Shown piece by piece: positions 43,852 through 54,350 of a stretch of DNA of 64,000 nt. This DNA is from an uncultured Nitrospira sp. (GTDB taxonomy: Bacteria; Nitrospirota; Nitrospiria; Nitrospirales; Nitrospiraceae). The position numbers were made by a program, and so were the translations under genes. The stretch's first letter is position 1. Each line of letters starts with the position of its first letter. The notes under the pieces were generated by a model. That model saw only the letters and a program-made list of their open reading frames with translations. It did no database searches and was not told where the DNA came from. The DNA lies in NCBI GenBank assembly GCA_902500805.1, contig CABVSA010000006.1, positions 1 to 64,000 on the forward strand, read 5' to 3'.

Positions 43852-46031
43852 TGCTCGGCCCGAGAGAGATCAGTTCCTTTGAGATGGTGGCGAAGTTCGT
43901 CAGCCCGCGTTTTCCCACGAGAACGCAGGTTACGATACATCGCCAACGCCCACAAGGGGAAGTACTGGGAATACCAATGGTATCGAAGGTAAAAAACACG
44001 AGGGAATCCTGTACCGGTGTGGGCAATCTCTTGCCAAGATCCATCCTTCGTTTGCTGCCGGAGGAGGAACTGGACACCCCGTGCGACACTGAAGGAGTCG
44101 ATCGCTCCGGCCGACATCAGGCCCATGAGCGCCCATGCGGTTTGGGATGGTGTGCTCTCCCCTATTCCATGATAATCGCCATCGTCGCGATAGGAGAGGC
44201 AGGACTCGCCCCATCCGCCGTCAGGATTCTGTTTTGATTCCAGCCAGGACACGGCACGGCGAATATAGGGAGCCGAAAGATCTTCCCCAATAGCACGCAG
44301 ACCGGCTAACACGGACCATGTCCCGTAGATATAGTTGACACCCCATCGCCCATACCAGCTCCCGTCTCGCTCCTGCTCTTTCTTGAGAAAGGCGAGCGCC
44401 GGTCCGGCTGACGGGTGGCTCTGGTCATAGCCTAGCGCACCGAGCATTTCCAAACACCGTCCGGCAAGATCAGCCGTGCTGGGGTCCAACAGCGCCTTGT
44501 GGTCGGCAAACGGAATATAGTTGAAGACAACTCGATTATTGTCCTTGTCATAGGCGCCCCAACCGCCGTCGGAACCCTGCATAGCCAGGACCCATTGCAT
44601 ACCGCGGCGCATAGACTCATCCAGCTCACCTTCTTGATCGGGGATCTTCAATTTAGAGAGGGCCATGATGACGACGGCAGAATCGTCGACATCCGGATAG
44701 AGCTCATTCTCAAACTGGAAATACCATCCACCCGGCTTTGCGTTCGGCGAGGAGATGATCCAGTCCCCTACCGTCTTAGTTTGGCGGGACATCAGGTAGC
44801 GGCCTGCCTTTTGGAGCGATGGGTGATCCTGCGACACACCAGCCTCGATCAATGCATTGGTCAACAACGCGGTATCCCAGATCGGCGAAGAGCAGGGTTG
44901 CAAATGCACCGTGGACACGGACTCGCCGTCCATCATCACTGACTCATAGACTTCCAGGTCCTCGATCTCGCGCAGGGCTTTGACGACGAGCGGATCATCG
45001 GCCTTATATCCCAAACATTCGAGCGCCATGATGGAATTCGCCATCGCCGGATAGATCGCGCCGAGCCCCCCAGATCCCTTGATGTGTTCCACCATCCAGG
45101 AGGCGGCCTTGTGCAGTGCCTTCTCTCGCAACGCCCGCATCGGCATCCGGTCATACAACTTCAACATGAAATCCAAGGCGACAAAAAAGTTGTGAGGAGT
45201 AAACCAGGCCTGATCCTTGTTGAACGGAGGATACTTCCAGTACCGCACCTCCTCGCGTGGGATTGGGTACAACTCGTCGATCCCCTGATCGCGGGGAATC
45301 CGACAGACTGGCCGGTGAGCGAAAACGATCAGTAATGGAATCAAGACCGCCCTTGACCAATAGGAAATCGCATAGATACTGAAATAGAATTTCTTGGGAA
45401 GCAGCATGATCTCCACAGGCATGTGGGGGACCCCTTCCCAATCATACTGATCGAACAAGGCCAGCGTGATTTTCGTGAACACATTGGCCTGAAGGACTCC
45501 TCCCATGGCCAAGATGCGGTCCTTCGCTCGAACCATACACGGTTCATCCGCAGGCACCCCGCTCAGCTTCAACGCAAAATAGGCCTTGACTGAAGCACTA
45601 ATCTCCGACGGTCCTCCATAGTAAATGGGCCATCCGCCATCAGGAAGCTGCATCGACTTGAGATATCGAACCGCCATCACCTCTCGTGCTGGATCCACCC
45701 GATCAAGGAATCGGCGAAGCATCAGATATTCGGATGTGAGGGTGGTATCGGCTTCCAATTCGGCAACCCAGTACCCCTCCGCATGTTGGCGGGTAAAGAA
45801 CCACGATTGGCTCCGCTTGATCGCATCATCAACTGAATCCGGCTGCCCCACCGCATGTCCAATCGGACGACGGCCTGTGGCCGCATCTAACGCAGGAAGT
45901 ACGACTGGCTTCTCCGACACCAGACGAAGCGATGCTACGGGGTTGAACTCCGTTGCATGGTCAAGCCTTCCCGGTGTCCCAGAGAGCAAACTGTCAGAGA
46001 GACGATTAAAGAGCGCCTTAATGAGGTTCAT
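43848..46031 (-). CDS. shc: squalene-hopene cyclase
   Basis: A 727-residue terpene cyclase that folds squalene into hopene. It has the catalytic acid motif DVDDSAV near residue 447 (DXDD) and many QW repeats (QLPDGGWPIYYGG, QGSDGGWGAYD, QNPDGGWGES, QTKDGSWQE). The full length and both alpha-barrel domains are present. N-terminal ~60 residues are variable. With HpnG, HpnH and the MEP genes in the window it indicates hopanoid production. The stop overlaps the TTG start of hpnG. Confidence 0.96.
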   Translation of the reverse strand: MNLIKALFNRLSDSLLSGTPGRLDHATEFNPVASLRLVSEKPVVLPALDAATGRRPIGHAVGQPDSVDDAIKRSQSWFFTRQHAEGYWVAELEADTTLTSEYLMLRRFLDRVDPAREVMAVRYLKSMQLPDGGWPIYYGGPSEISASVKAYFALKLSGVPADEPCMVRAKDRILAMGGVLQANVFTKITLALFDQYDWEGVPHMPVEIMLLPKKFYFSIYAISYWSRAVLIPLLIVFAHRPVCRIPRDQGIDELYPIPREEVRYWKYPPFNKDQAWFTPHNFFVALDFMLKLYDRMPMRALREKALHKAASWMVEHIKGSGGLGAIYPAMANSIMALECLGYKADDPLVVKALREIEDLEVYESVMMDGESVSTVHLQPCSSPIWDTALLTNALIEAGVSQDHPSLQKAGRYLMSRQTKTVGDWIISSPNAKPGGWYFQFENELYPDVDDSAVVIMALSKLKIPDQEGELDESMRRGMQWVLAMQGSDGGWGAYDKDNNRVVFNYIPFADHKALLDPSTADLAGRCLEMLGALGYDQSHPSAGPALAFLKKEQERDGSWYGRWGVNYIYGTWSVLAGLRAIGEDLSAPYIRRAVSWLESKQNPDGGWGESCLSYRDDGDYHGIGESTPSQTAWALMGLMSAGAIDSFSVARGVQFLLRQQTKDGSWQEIAHTGTGFPRVFYLRYHWYSQYFPLWALAMYRNLRSRGKTRADELRHHLKGTDLSRAEH

Positions 46032-46472
46032 GAATGGTTAGGACTCAAAACAACAACGAGCGGCAGGTAAGAAACCGTCATCTACAACAGGTCTCCCCGT
46101 ATGTGTCCGAAAAAACCTACACAAGCACTGCTGCGTTATAACAGACACCCAAAATCGAGTCAAGCGTGAGCGATGCAGAAGTGCCTGATGTACCTACCAG
46201 ATTCAGATCCTGTAGATAATTGAAATCAGTATGGCTCCTACAGTAATGAGAACTCAGCCGGTGGAAAACTACATCGAGGCACAACGTGGAAACTTTCCGG
46301 ACCGTGCAGGCAAACTCACGCGAGTCTCACCGCATGCGGATTGGCGGTGTGAGAGATCCGGCACGTCCCGCCATCGCGATGAATGGACAGAAGCCCAAGT
46401 GGGATGCGACAAGAAATCCGATAAGGAACTCTCTTTACAGCCGTGATGTCAGACCGCTGAAGGGGAAGCCAA
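46032..46472. other. intergenic stretch upstream of shc
   Basis: About 440 bases; likely holds the promoter of the shc-hpnG-mla transcript. A plus-strand frame at 46231-46446 exists but has no ribosome binding site or family pattern. Confidence 0.45.
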
Positions 46473-46730
46473 TCACCATATCAACATGACACTCAGGAGA
46501 ATAACGCCCCAGAGGGCAAGCGACAACCGCAGTCCATTGAGAATCCCCATTGCGGGATCCAACGGATGATCACCTCGTTCCTCCAGCCTCTCCTTACCCT
46601 CCCGGTTGACACAGGCTCCATCAATTTTTGCACCAGAAGTGTAGAGGGTCTCCACAATCACCTGCGCACGGGCAAGATCGTCTACCGATTGCAGATACAG
46701 GTGTCTGACTGGTCCATGGACAGGTGTCAT
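46473..46730 (-). CDS. small membrane-anchored protein of unknown function
   Basis: An 85-residue protein with ATG 46730 following an ideal AGGAGG site. The N-terminal part is soluble (VRHLYLQSVDDLARAQVIVE) and a single membrane helix ends the protein (LRLSLALWGVILLSVMLIW). No family recognised. The longer frame to 46808 lacks a start signal. Confidence 0.65.
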   Translation of the reverse strand: MTPVHGPVRHLYLQSVDDLARAQVIVETLYTSGAKIDGACVNREGKERLEERGDHPLDPAMGILNGLRLSLALWGVILLSVMLIW

Positions 46731-46856
46731 GCGTACCTCCTGGATAGCGGTAACATCTCCCTGTTGCTGCACCCACAGAATACCCGAGCCTATCCTCTTC
46801 CTATACAAAAACCAGCTTTCCGGCTAAGGACTTAACGGACTTCACTGACGAACTTC

Positions 46857-47310
46857 GTGTATCACATAGGCATGTTTACCTTCGAGATCGCCCGTGCTCC
46901 ATTGGACGCTCCCGTCGTCAGGGAAAATCTCCAGACCCTTGACGGCCTCTCGGTCACAGAGGCGATTCGACTAGGACACGTGAAAACCGCTCCCTATACC
47001 GTCAAAGCTTGCCGCTATACCCCGACGCCGGTCGCCAGCGCACACACCTCCGCAGAAACAGACTTAGCCTCATGGTATGGAGAAGCAACAAGACGACTGC
47101 CGGAAGCGCCGTGACGGCCAACGGCGAGCTGTTCAACCTCAGACTGCTGACGGCAGCTCATCACTATTTACCACCCCCGACTCACGGGCAGATCGCAAAC
47201 TTGAGAACGGACGGTCGATCATCGTCAGAGTAGAGCCCCACGGCTTGACAGCGGTGGCCCCTTTCCAAGCCAGCACAACCTCGACTCCGACACACGAATC
47301 AGTGACGTAA
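46857..47310 (+). pseudogene. RlpA-like septal lytic transglycosylase remnant
   Basis: Parts of an RlpA/double-psi beta-barrel domain are spread over three reading frames: ASWYGEA near 47070-47090, TTAGSAVTANGELFN then LLTAAHHYLP at about 47090-47175, and KLENGRSIIVRVEPHG at about 47200-47250. In intact RlpA these occur in this order in one frame (SWYG, TASGE, LTAAH, NGRSVVVRV). At least two frameshifts therefore separate them, and the upstream part has no signal peptide. I call it a decayed gene. Confidence 0.72.
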
Positions 47311-47496
47311 GCAAGAGAGCCGTCGGACAACTTGGGTCCGCCGAACTGGGTATCGCCCGAGTCCACGTGGAAAGGATTCACCTGGAAGAATGACAGCCGA
47401 CGACACGACCGTTCGTTCAAGTTGGTCGACGTACATCCATGGTGTCACGACATGAGAGACGCCCAGACGAGGGACTCTCGCACAAAAACCAAATTT

Positions 47497-50400
47497 TCAG
47501 GCCGGTTGCAGATCCCCAAGCCGTACAGATACGAGCTTCGAGACACCGGGTTCTTCCATCGTCACACCGAAGAGCGAATCAGCGATGCTCATCGTACGTT
47601 TGTTGTGCGTAATGACGAGGAATTGGGCATTCTGCGCCAAGTCTTTCAGGACCGCCGTAAACCGCCCGATGTTTTCCTCATCCAGAGGTGCGTCGATTTC
47701 ATCCAACAAACAGAACGGAGTCGGCCGAATGAGAAAACTCGCAAACAACAGCGCCATCGCCGTCAAGGTTTTTTCTCCACCCGACAGCATCGTAATGCTT
47801 TTCAGCCGCTTGCCTGGCGGTTGTGCAACGATCTCAATACCAGGCTCTTGATTGCCGAGTGATTCGCCGTTTTCCAATGGTGGCTCCTCAATCAACTGCA
47901 GCTCAGCCCGTCCTCCCGGGAAAAACTGTCCGAATACCTCGGTGAACTTCTGCTGCAGTTCATCATAGGTCGCGGCAAACATCTCCTTCGTGGTCAGGTT
48001 GATACGCTGGATGATCTCCTTCAGAGAGGCGATCGAGTTCGAGAGATCTTGCTCTTGCGCCGACAAGAACGTGTGACGTTCCTCCAATTCCTGATGTTCG
48101 CTGATTGCAGCCAGATTGATGGGACCCATGCGATCCAGCCGATCACGAAGTTTCTGTAGCTGTTCTTTCAGCTCGACCTCCGAACGCTCGTCCGTCTCCT
48201 GCTGCACGGCCACATCCGTCTCTCCTGCCGACCCATCTGATTGAGGCGGGACAGCGACGAGTGTGAGCGAATCGATCTGATAGGTACCGGCCAACGTCCC
48301 CTCCACGGTCCCTAACTGCATACGCACCTCGGCACGGCGAACCTCCACGGTCATTCGGGCGTCCCGAACAGTCGACATCCCTCGCCGCACCTCCTCCAAG
48401 CCGACTTCAAGCGTGTGACTCGTGGCCATGTGCTGCGCCTGTTGTTCCTGGGCCGCAACCAATTCACCTTTGACCCGTCCGGCAGTCACACCGAAATCCT
48501 GACACAGCGTCTCCTGCCGAACTTGCTCCTCCCGGCTCTGTTCGATCAAGCCCTTCAAACTGTTCAGATGCTCACCCAAGGCTCGGCGCCGCTCTTCAGC
48601 CTCCTGGATCTGCTGCATGACACGAGCACGATTCAGCTGTTCGTGTTCCCGCTTACCGCGCAATCCTTCTACGGCCAACTTGGCCTGCGTGACGTGCTCT
48701 TGATGCCGATTCATGGTCTGATCAAGCACCCCTAGGCGTTCTCGTACTCCCGCCACTAACGCATCCTGTCCGTTTTTCTCTGCGATCCATTGCCCCAACT
48801 GGGCCTGCACCGATTGCGACTCCTCCTCCACCGACTCCCGCGCACTCAGGCCCTCGTGAATCTCTGCGTCCACGGCCTGCACACGTTGGTCGAGATCGGC
48901 CAGTACGTGCTGAAGTTGTTCCTCATCCTTGCGTAATGACAAATTCTGCATCTCCGCTTCACGCAGGGCATCACTGAGTTGGCGGTCACGCTGGGTCAGC
49001 AGTTGAATCTGTGTAAAGAGTATGTCCCGCTGTTGCTTACTCTGATCCAGCTCCGCCACGAACGACTGCCGTTTGGCTTCCAGATCGATCACCTCCCGAC
49101 GACGTTCGAGCAGACCAGGCGTGCTTTGCACCTGACCACCCGTCACGATACCCGAGGCATCTACGACTTCTCCGTCCAGCGTCACGAGGATCGGTCCGTC
49201 AGGAGCGCCCCATTCCTGTCCTGCCCACAGTTGCAGTGCCTGGTCCAAGGACCGAATGATCACCACGCGATCGAACAGAACATCACGAGCCGCTGTTCGA
49301 GCTGCATCGGTTTGAACCAGCTCAACCGCGCGCCCGACTACGCCGGGTTCCGCAGCGATCATCGGCCACCATGAGGGAGTCGTCGCCCTCTCCCATCGTG
49401 GATGCTGCGGGATAAAGGTACCTCGTCCGAGGGCCTCCTGCTGGAGAAACCGAATCAGCCGCTTGCCGACGGACGGCTCATCCACGAACCATCCGCGAAC
49501 ACGCTCCCCCAGCACCGCCTCGACCGCCCGTTCCATCCCGGAGGGAACGACCAGCCACTCGGCAACCGCATCCCGCACGCCTTCACACGACTTGAGAGCA
49601 GGTCCTTGGTGCTCGCCTTGTCGACCGTAGCCCATTTCTTCACGCACCACACCTTGGAGTGCCTCAAGGCGTGAGTCGACCCCGGCCAATTCCTCAGAAC
49701 GGCGTAGAATCACCTGATCCAGCGACTGCATGCCCCCCACAGCCTGCGCAGCCTCTTCCTGCACGGCTCGCAACTCCTCACGCAGTTCCGATACTCGCCG
49801 ATCGGCCTCTCCATACTCCTTCCGCAAGGACTCATGCCGATCGATCGCCACAGCACGCTGACCTCCAAGCTCCTCCCGCTCGGCAGTCAACCGCGCCCCG
49901 CGCCCCACAAGATCTTCCATGCGTCTCGCTAATTGCGAGATGGCCTGTTCGGTATTCGCAACGAGGACGGCCAACTGCAACACATCTTTGCGGCCTCGCT
50001 CCTCTTCCGCGACAGCCGCCGCCCGCTGACCGACCAATCGCATGAGTTCCTGCTCCAATTCCTCAAGCGTCTGAACCCGAAGCGTCATGTCCTCTTCGAC
50101 TGAGCGTAAAGACGCCTCAATCGTCTGCAGCGTTTCGGACACCTGCCCCTGTGAGCGAACCAGTTCCTCGAGTTCAGCCGACTCCTGCACCTGCTGTTGT
50201 CCGAACAAGAGCCCACGACTTCGTTCGACCTCCGCAGCGGTCAATGCCTGGGCTTGTTGCTGCTCGACCCCTGCCAACTCTTCACGAATCTTGCCGATCG
50301 CATCGGACATGCCGATCGCATCGAGCCGAGCCTGCTCAAGTTCCGTCGTGAGCCGGGCCTGCTCCGCTGCCTGTTCCGATTCTTGCTGATCAAGCGTGAG

Positions 50401-51177
50401 CACCTCACCCTCGACGTCCTGCAACGCCTGCCGCAAGGCCCGAAACTCTTTGGTCAGCAACGACACTTCGATCACGCGGACTTCCCCTTGCAGGGCCTGA
50501 TAGGTTCGCGCCTGGCGCGCTTGCCGCTCAAGAGAATTCAGCTGTTTTTTAACCTCGGCCACGATGTCTCGCACGCGGAGGAGATTCTGTTGCGTCGCGT
50601 CCAGCTTACGCAACGCTTCCGCCTTTTGTTTTTTGTAGCGCACGATTCCAGCTGTCTCCTCGATCAACTCTCGGCGGTCCTGAGGAGACGCGTTCAAGAT
50701 CTGATCGATCTGCCCCTGGGCGATCACCGTGTGCCCTTTGCTTCCCGCACGCGTATCGAGCAGCAAGCTGCGAATATCCTTGAGCCGACAATGGACTTTG
50801 TTGAGGAGGTACTCGCTTTCGCCGTTACGGTACAATCGGCGAGTAATCATCATCTCTTGCATTTCGGTCAACTCGCTGGGAAGGCTTGAGCTTCCGTCGA
50901 GCTTCATCATTGTGGGATCCAGCCCGCCGATGATCAGTGAGACTTCGGCCATTCCCAGAGGCTTTCGGAGCTCGGTCCCGTTGAAAATGACATCCTCCAT
51001 TTTTTCACTTCTGAGCGTCTTGGTGCTCTGTTCACCCAACACCCAGAGAATGGCATCCACGACGTTGCTTTTCCCGCTGCCATTGGGACCGACGATCGCA
51101 GTCACACCCTCGGGAAATTCGATCTTCGCCTCAGCAAACGACTTGAAGCCCATCATGTTCATGGTCTTTAAATGCAT
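47497..51177 (-). CDS. smc: chromosome segregation ATPase SMC
   Basis: A 1226-residue SMC protein of usual length. N-terminal Walker A VGPNGSGKSNVVDAI near residue 32, long coiled coils (about 170-500 and 690-1010), a hinge domain around 520-670 (with the glycine-rich VDASGIVTGG), and the C-terminal signature TMLSGGEKTLTAMALL with Walker B FCLLDEIDAPLDEEN. It condenses and separates sister chromosomes with ScpA/ScpB, which are not in this window. Confidence 0.97.
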   Translation of the reverse strand: MHLKTMNMMGFKSFAEAKIEFPEGVTAIVGPNGSGKSNVVDAILWVLGEQSTKTLRSEKMEDVIFNGTELRKPLGMAEVSLIIGGLDPTMMKLDGSSSLPSELTEMQEMMITRRLYRNGESEYLLNKVHCRLKDIRSLLLDTRAGSKGHTVIAQGQIDQILNASPQDRRELIEETAGIVRYKKQKAEALRKLDATQQNLLRVRDIVAEVKKQLNSLERQARQARTYQALQGEVRVIEVSLLTKEFRALRQALQDVEGEVLTLDQQESEQAAEQARLTTELEQARLDAIGMSDAIGKIREELAGVEQQQAQALTAAEVERSRGLLFGQQQVQESAELEELVRSQGQVSETLQTIEASLRSVEEDMTLRVQTLEELEQELMRLVGQRAAAVAEEERGRKDVLQLAVLVANTEQAISQLARRMEDLVGRGARLTAEREELGGQRAVAIDRHESLRKEYGEADRRVSELREELRAVQEEAAQAVGGMQSLDQVILRRSEELAGVDSRLEALQGVVREEMGYGRQGEHQGPALKSCEGVRDAVAEWLVVPSGMERAVEAVLGERVRGWFVDEPSVGKRLIRFLQQEALGRGTFIPQHPRWERATTPSWWPMIAAEPGVVGRAVELVQTDAARTAARDVLFDRVVIIRSLDQALQLWAGQEWGAPDGPILVTLDGEVVDASGIVTGGQVQSTPGLLERRREVIDLEAKRQSFVAELDQSKQQRDILFTQIQLLTQRDRQLSDALREAEMQNLSLRKDEEQLQHVLADLDQRVQAVDAEIHEGLSARESVEEESQSVQAQLGQWIAEKNGQDALVAGVRERLGVLDQTMNRHQEHVTQAKLAVEGLRGKREHEQLNRARVMQQIQEAEERRRALGEHLNSLKGLIEQSREEQVRQETLCQDFGVTAGRVKGELVAAQEQQAQHMATSHTLEVGLEEVRRGMSTVRDARMTVEVRRAEVRMQLGTVEGTLAGTYQIDSLTLVAVPPQSDGSAGETDVAVQQETDERSEVELKEQLQKLRDRLDRMGPINLAAISEHQELEERHTFLSAQEQDLSNSIASLKEIIQRINLTTKEMFAATYDELQQKFTEVFGQFFPGGRAELQLIEEPPLENGESLGNQEPGIEIVAQPPGKRLKSITMLSGGEKTLTAMALLFASFLIRPTPFCLLDEIDAPLDEENIGRFTAVLKDLAQNAQFLVITHNKRTMSIADSLFGVTMEEPGVSKLVSVRLGDLQPA

Positions 51178-51440
51178 CAGCTCACCCTAGTCATTACGTG
51201 AGATCCCACAAGGCCACACACCTCGGAAAAACGGAAAACTGCGGGACCTTGTACCATAGAGATCTGCGGAAATCAAAATCAAAACACCGCAGGTAGGGGA
51301 TGGCCATTGCACCCCCTACAATTTATAGATTTGGTTAGGAATAGATACTTGAAGAGAAACAGTCGCCCATCAGCTACCCGCAAACAATACCCCCCTCATG
51401 TGGAGGAACCGAACAGCGATCGCTGATTTCACGTTCTACA
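51178..51440. other. intergenic stretch between smc and ispH
   Basis: About 260 bases; AT-rich around 51280-51350. It should hold the smc promoter (minus strand). No gene seen. Confidence 0.4.
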
Positions 51441-52403
51441 CTATCGGGGAACACCGGCCATCGACTTCTTCGAGGACTCGATTTGAACCAGCTCCTTCGG
51501 CAGAAGGAACTCGACATCCTCCTCAATCACCGTTAACTCTTCCACTTCAAACGGCTCTGCCGCTCTCAAGAATGCGACCACTTCCGTGACCAGAATTTCC
51601 GGCGCTGACGCGCCAGCAGCAATACCGACGGCCTTCGCTCCTTCGAGCCAGACAGGATCGATGTCGGCAGCCGAGTCGATAAGGTAGGAGGGAATGCCGC
51701 ACTGCTCTCCCAATTCTCGTAACCGGTTCGAGTTGGAACTGTTCGGAGACCCGATGACGAGAATGACATCCACGAGACGTGACAACTCTTTGACCGCATT
51801 TTGTCGGTTCTGTGTGGCGTAGCAGATATCTTCCTGATGGGGCCCTTTGATGTTAGGAAACCGCTGATGCAGCGCGCCCACAATGTCTCGACATTCATCG
51901 ACGCTCAACGTGGTTTGCGTGACATACGAGAGGTTGACCGTATTGTCCACCTTCAGCTTTTCCACGTCTTCGACCGACGAGACCAAGTGAAACTTGTCGG
52001 GAACCTGTCCGAGTGTCCCGATGACTTCCGGATGTCCGGCGTGCCCAATGAGAATCAGTTCATAGCCCTGGGTATAGTCGCGGTTCACTTCGTTATGAAC
52101 CTTGATCACGAGTGGACAGGTCGCATCAATGACGTGCAGACGCCGCTGATTCGCTTCTTCCCAAACCGACTTTGCGACTCCATGGGCACTGAAAATCACG
52201 ACCGACCCTTCAGGGACTTCGTTCAACTCTTCCACGAAGACCGCGCCCTTCCGACGAAGGGTATTCACGACATGGCGGCTGTGCACGATTTCATGCCGAA
52301 CATAAATCGGCGCGCCGTATTTCTTAAGCGACAGATCCACGATATCGATCGCCCGATCGACACCGGCGCAAAACCCACGGGGATTGGCGAGATATATCTT
52401 CAT
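51441..52403 (-). CDS. ispH: 4-hydroxy-3-methylbut-2-enyl diphosphate reductase (IspH/LytB)
   Basis: A 320-residue iron-sulfur enzyme that makes IPP and DMAPP in the last step of the MEP pathway. The three cluster cysteines are visible in [11 protein letters not shown] (near residue 13), IDATCPLV and [10 protein letters not shown]; substrate-binding histidines lie in EIVHSRHVV and GHAGHPEV, and PNSSNSNRL is conserved. A short C-terminal tail extends past the family end. Confidence 0.97.
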   Translation of the reverse strand: MKIYLANPRGFCAGVDRAIDIVDLSLKKYGAPIYVRHEIVHSRHVVNTLRRKGAVFVEELNEVPEGSVVIFSAHGVAKSVWEEANQRRLHVIDATCPLVIKVHNEVNRDYTQGYELILIGHAGHPEVIGTLGQVPDKFHLVSSVEDVEKLKVDNTVNLSYVTQTTLSVDECRDIVGALHQRFPNIKGPHQEDICYATQNRQNAVKELSRLVDVILVIGSPNSSNSNRLRELGEQCGIPSYLIDSAADIDPVWLEGAKAVGIAAGASAPEILVTEVVAFLRAAEPFEVEELTVIEEDVEFLLPKELVQIESSKKSMAGVPR

Positions 52404-53090
52404 GGTCGTCGTAGCTCCTTAGCTTAGGCTCTACAAGACAGTCTTTCAGACAGACACGATGGATTGCTCACGATACGTCAGATTCATAGGGTCCGTCAAC
52501 AGAATTGGCGGACAACATGGTGTGCGAATTCCAGCTGCATATTCGTCCGCTTGACTCATGTCCTCCTCCTCCGTAGGCTCAGCACTGAATGAGAGCCTTC
52601 CCAAGGACCGCTCAGTATGAAACAATATTCCTCTCCGCTGACGCCTTTGGCGACAACGCTGTAGTCATTCTAGTCCCGATTCTCCCCCTTTCAGTCGTAG
52701 GAGACGTTAGGAACTCTCCCTCCTACTGCTCCCTGTGACCGGCTTACTTTCTCCAGAAATACCATGCCATTGAAATAGTCACCCTCGATACCCTCGATCC
52801 AAGGCACTCAATTTGCTCCATTGTTCGTTCGAACCGCCCATGAGTGGTGATCCGAAGCTCACCTGGAACCAGATCTGCTTAGCAGTGGATTAGCTCAGTT
52901 GGAACGGCGTGGCCCACACGTAGCCATGACAAGCAAGAAATCTACCGCATCAGCTTGCTGGAGTCGTCAGGGGCTACCCCAGTTGCAATGACGGAAATGC
53001 GGTTCGTAGAATTTGAAGTGAGGAGTCTTCTGCTGATGATCGCGAAATTCATCCTGAGATGGGATAGAAGCGGCAGCGCAGGGTGATGAG
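52404..53090. other. intergenic stretch with a tRNA-like fragment
   Basis: About 690 bases without a supported gene. It contains the upstream region of ispH and, at 52885-52902, an isolated tRNA-like 5' piece. Confidence 0.5.
52885..52902 (+). other. tRNA-like 5' fragment
   Basis: GTGGATTAGCTCAGTTGG matches the start and D-arm of many bacterial tRNAs, but no anticodon arm, T-arm or acceptor partner follows. It may be a relic of a tRNA copy left by recombination or integration. Confidence 0.4.
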
Positions 53091-53438
53091 ATGATTGCCT
53101 TGGAAAGCCGGATGCTGCTGGTCAGTCTAGTCTTGTTGGGGATTTCCGGTTGCGCCTCTAGTCCATCGATCAATCTGGACTCTTTTGACCCGTCACACAA
53201 TCAGACGGAGATCGCCACCTACTATCGCAATCAAGCTGTTACGATGCGAGAGAAGGCCGACGCGCAAGCAACGGCTGCTGTGCGTTATGAAGCGCTCTTT
53301 GGACCGGAGGCCGACTTGGTTTCTGGTGCCAAGTCATTGGCTCGCTATTATGAGCAGACCGCACAAGAATTAGAACGAGTGGCCCAAGCCCATGAAACCG
53401 TTGATCGCAATAAACGAACACGCCCGGCTGTTCGGTAA
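53091..53438 (+). CDS. small lipoprotein with helical periplasmic domain
   Basis: A 115-residue predicted lipoprotein with lipobox GISGCASS near residue 21. The rest is mostly alpha-helical and charged (YYRNQAVTMREKADAQATAA, LARYYEQTAQELERVAQAHE). It lies 54 bases upstream of the SPFH-like lipoprotein gene in the same direction and probably shares its transcript. No family assigned. Confidence 0.72.
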   Translation: MIALESRMLLVSLVLLGISGCASSPSINLDSFDPSHNQTEIATYYRNQAVTMREKADAQATAAVRYEALFGPEADLVSGAKSLARYYEQTAQELERVAQAHETVDRNKRTRPAVR

Positions 53439-53492
53439 TCGGTAAATTGTGAGATTGGCTGGAATGCATACCACAAGAAAGAGGAGGGATCT

Positions 53493-54350
53493 ATGAAACA
53501 GTCTTCGATCGCCCGTCTTCTTTTCATACTGATTCCGTTACTGCTGACCATTCAGAGTTGCAGCAGCACTGTGAATCCAGGAAGTCGAGGGCTGCGATGG
53601 TCTCCCCTAACCAGCGGATTATCGAAAGAACCGCTCAAGGAAGGAATCTACTGGCGAGCGCCGTGGAATGACGTCCTGATCTACGACACGCGATGGAAAA
53701 GCTTCAGGGAAAAAGTCGACGCGCTGACCGCCGACGATCTTCCTGTCACCGTGTATGCCACCATCACCATGCGCCCCATGCCCGATGAGATCTACTTCTT
53801 GGCCCAAGAAGTCGGGCCTGAGTGGTACAAGCAACTCGTTCACCCTCAACTGTTGTCGGCCGTGCGTGGAGTGGTCGCGAACTACAGCATGGTGACCCTC
53901 CCGGAGCGCAGCAGCGAAATCGGCAATAAGATCGAAGCCGTCGTTGTCGAAACACTGAAAGGTCGCCATTTGGATGTCTACAACGTGGCGCTTTCCGAAA
54001 TGGAATTCTCCCAGATGGTTTTGCGAGCCATCGAACAGAAGCAGGCCAAGGAGCAGGAGAAAGAACAGAAGAACTTCGAAGTCGTCATTGCGGAACGTAA
54101 CGCTGAGATTGCCAGGATTCAGGCCAAGGGCGAAGGTGATTCGCTAAAGATTCGTGCGGAAGGTGAGGCCGACAGCATGAGGATCCGCGCGATTGGACAG
54201 TCGCAAGCTCAAGAAACCATTACTAAGACGCTGACACCGGACTATTTGAAATACAAGCTCTACGATAGCCCCAATGCCAAAACGATTATCGTGCCAGACA
54301 AGCTCAATGTTCCGCTGATACTCAACCCTGGTGGTGATCATTCAAAATAA
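53493..54350 (+). CDS. SPFH/prohibitin-family lipoprotein
   Basis: A 285-residue protein of the SPFH (band 7/prohibitin/HflC) family. The N-terminus is hydrophobic and ends LTIQSCSS, so lipid attachment is likely. The SPFH domain runs from about 45 to 200 (REKVDALTADDLPVTVYATI, LLSAVRGVVANYSM), followed by a charged helix (EQKQAKEQEKEQKNFEVVIA). SPFH proteins form large ring assemblies at membranes that often control proteases. GAGGAGGG precedes the ATG. Confidence 0.85.
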   Translation: MKQSSIARLLFILIPLLLTIQSCSSTVNPGSRGLRWSPLTSGLSKEPLKEGIYWRAPWNDVLIYDTRWKSFREKVDALTADDLPVTVYATITMRPMPDEIYFLAQEVGPEWYKQLVHPQLLSAVRGVVANYSMVTLPERSSEIGNKIEAVVVETLKGRHLDVYNVALSEMEFSQMVLRAIEQKQAKEQEKEQKNFEVVIAERNAEIARIQAKGEGDSLKIRAEGEADSMRIRAIGQSQAQETITKTLTPDYLKYKLYDSPNAKTIIVPDKLNVPLILNPGGDHSK

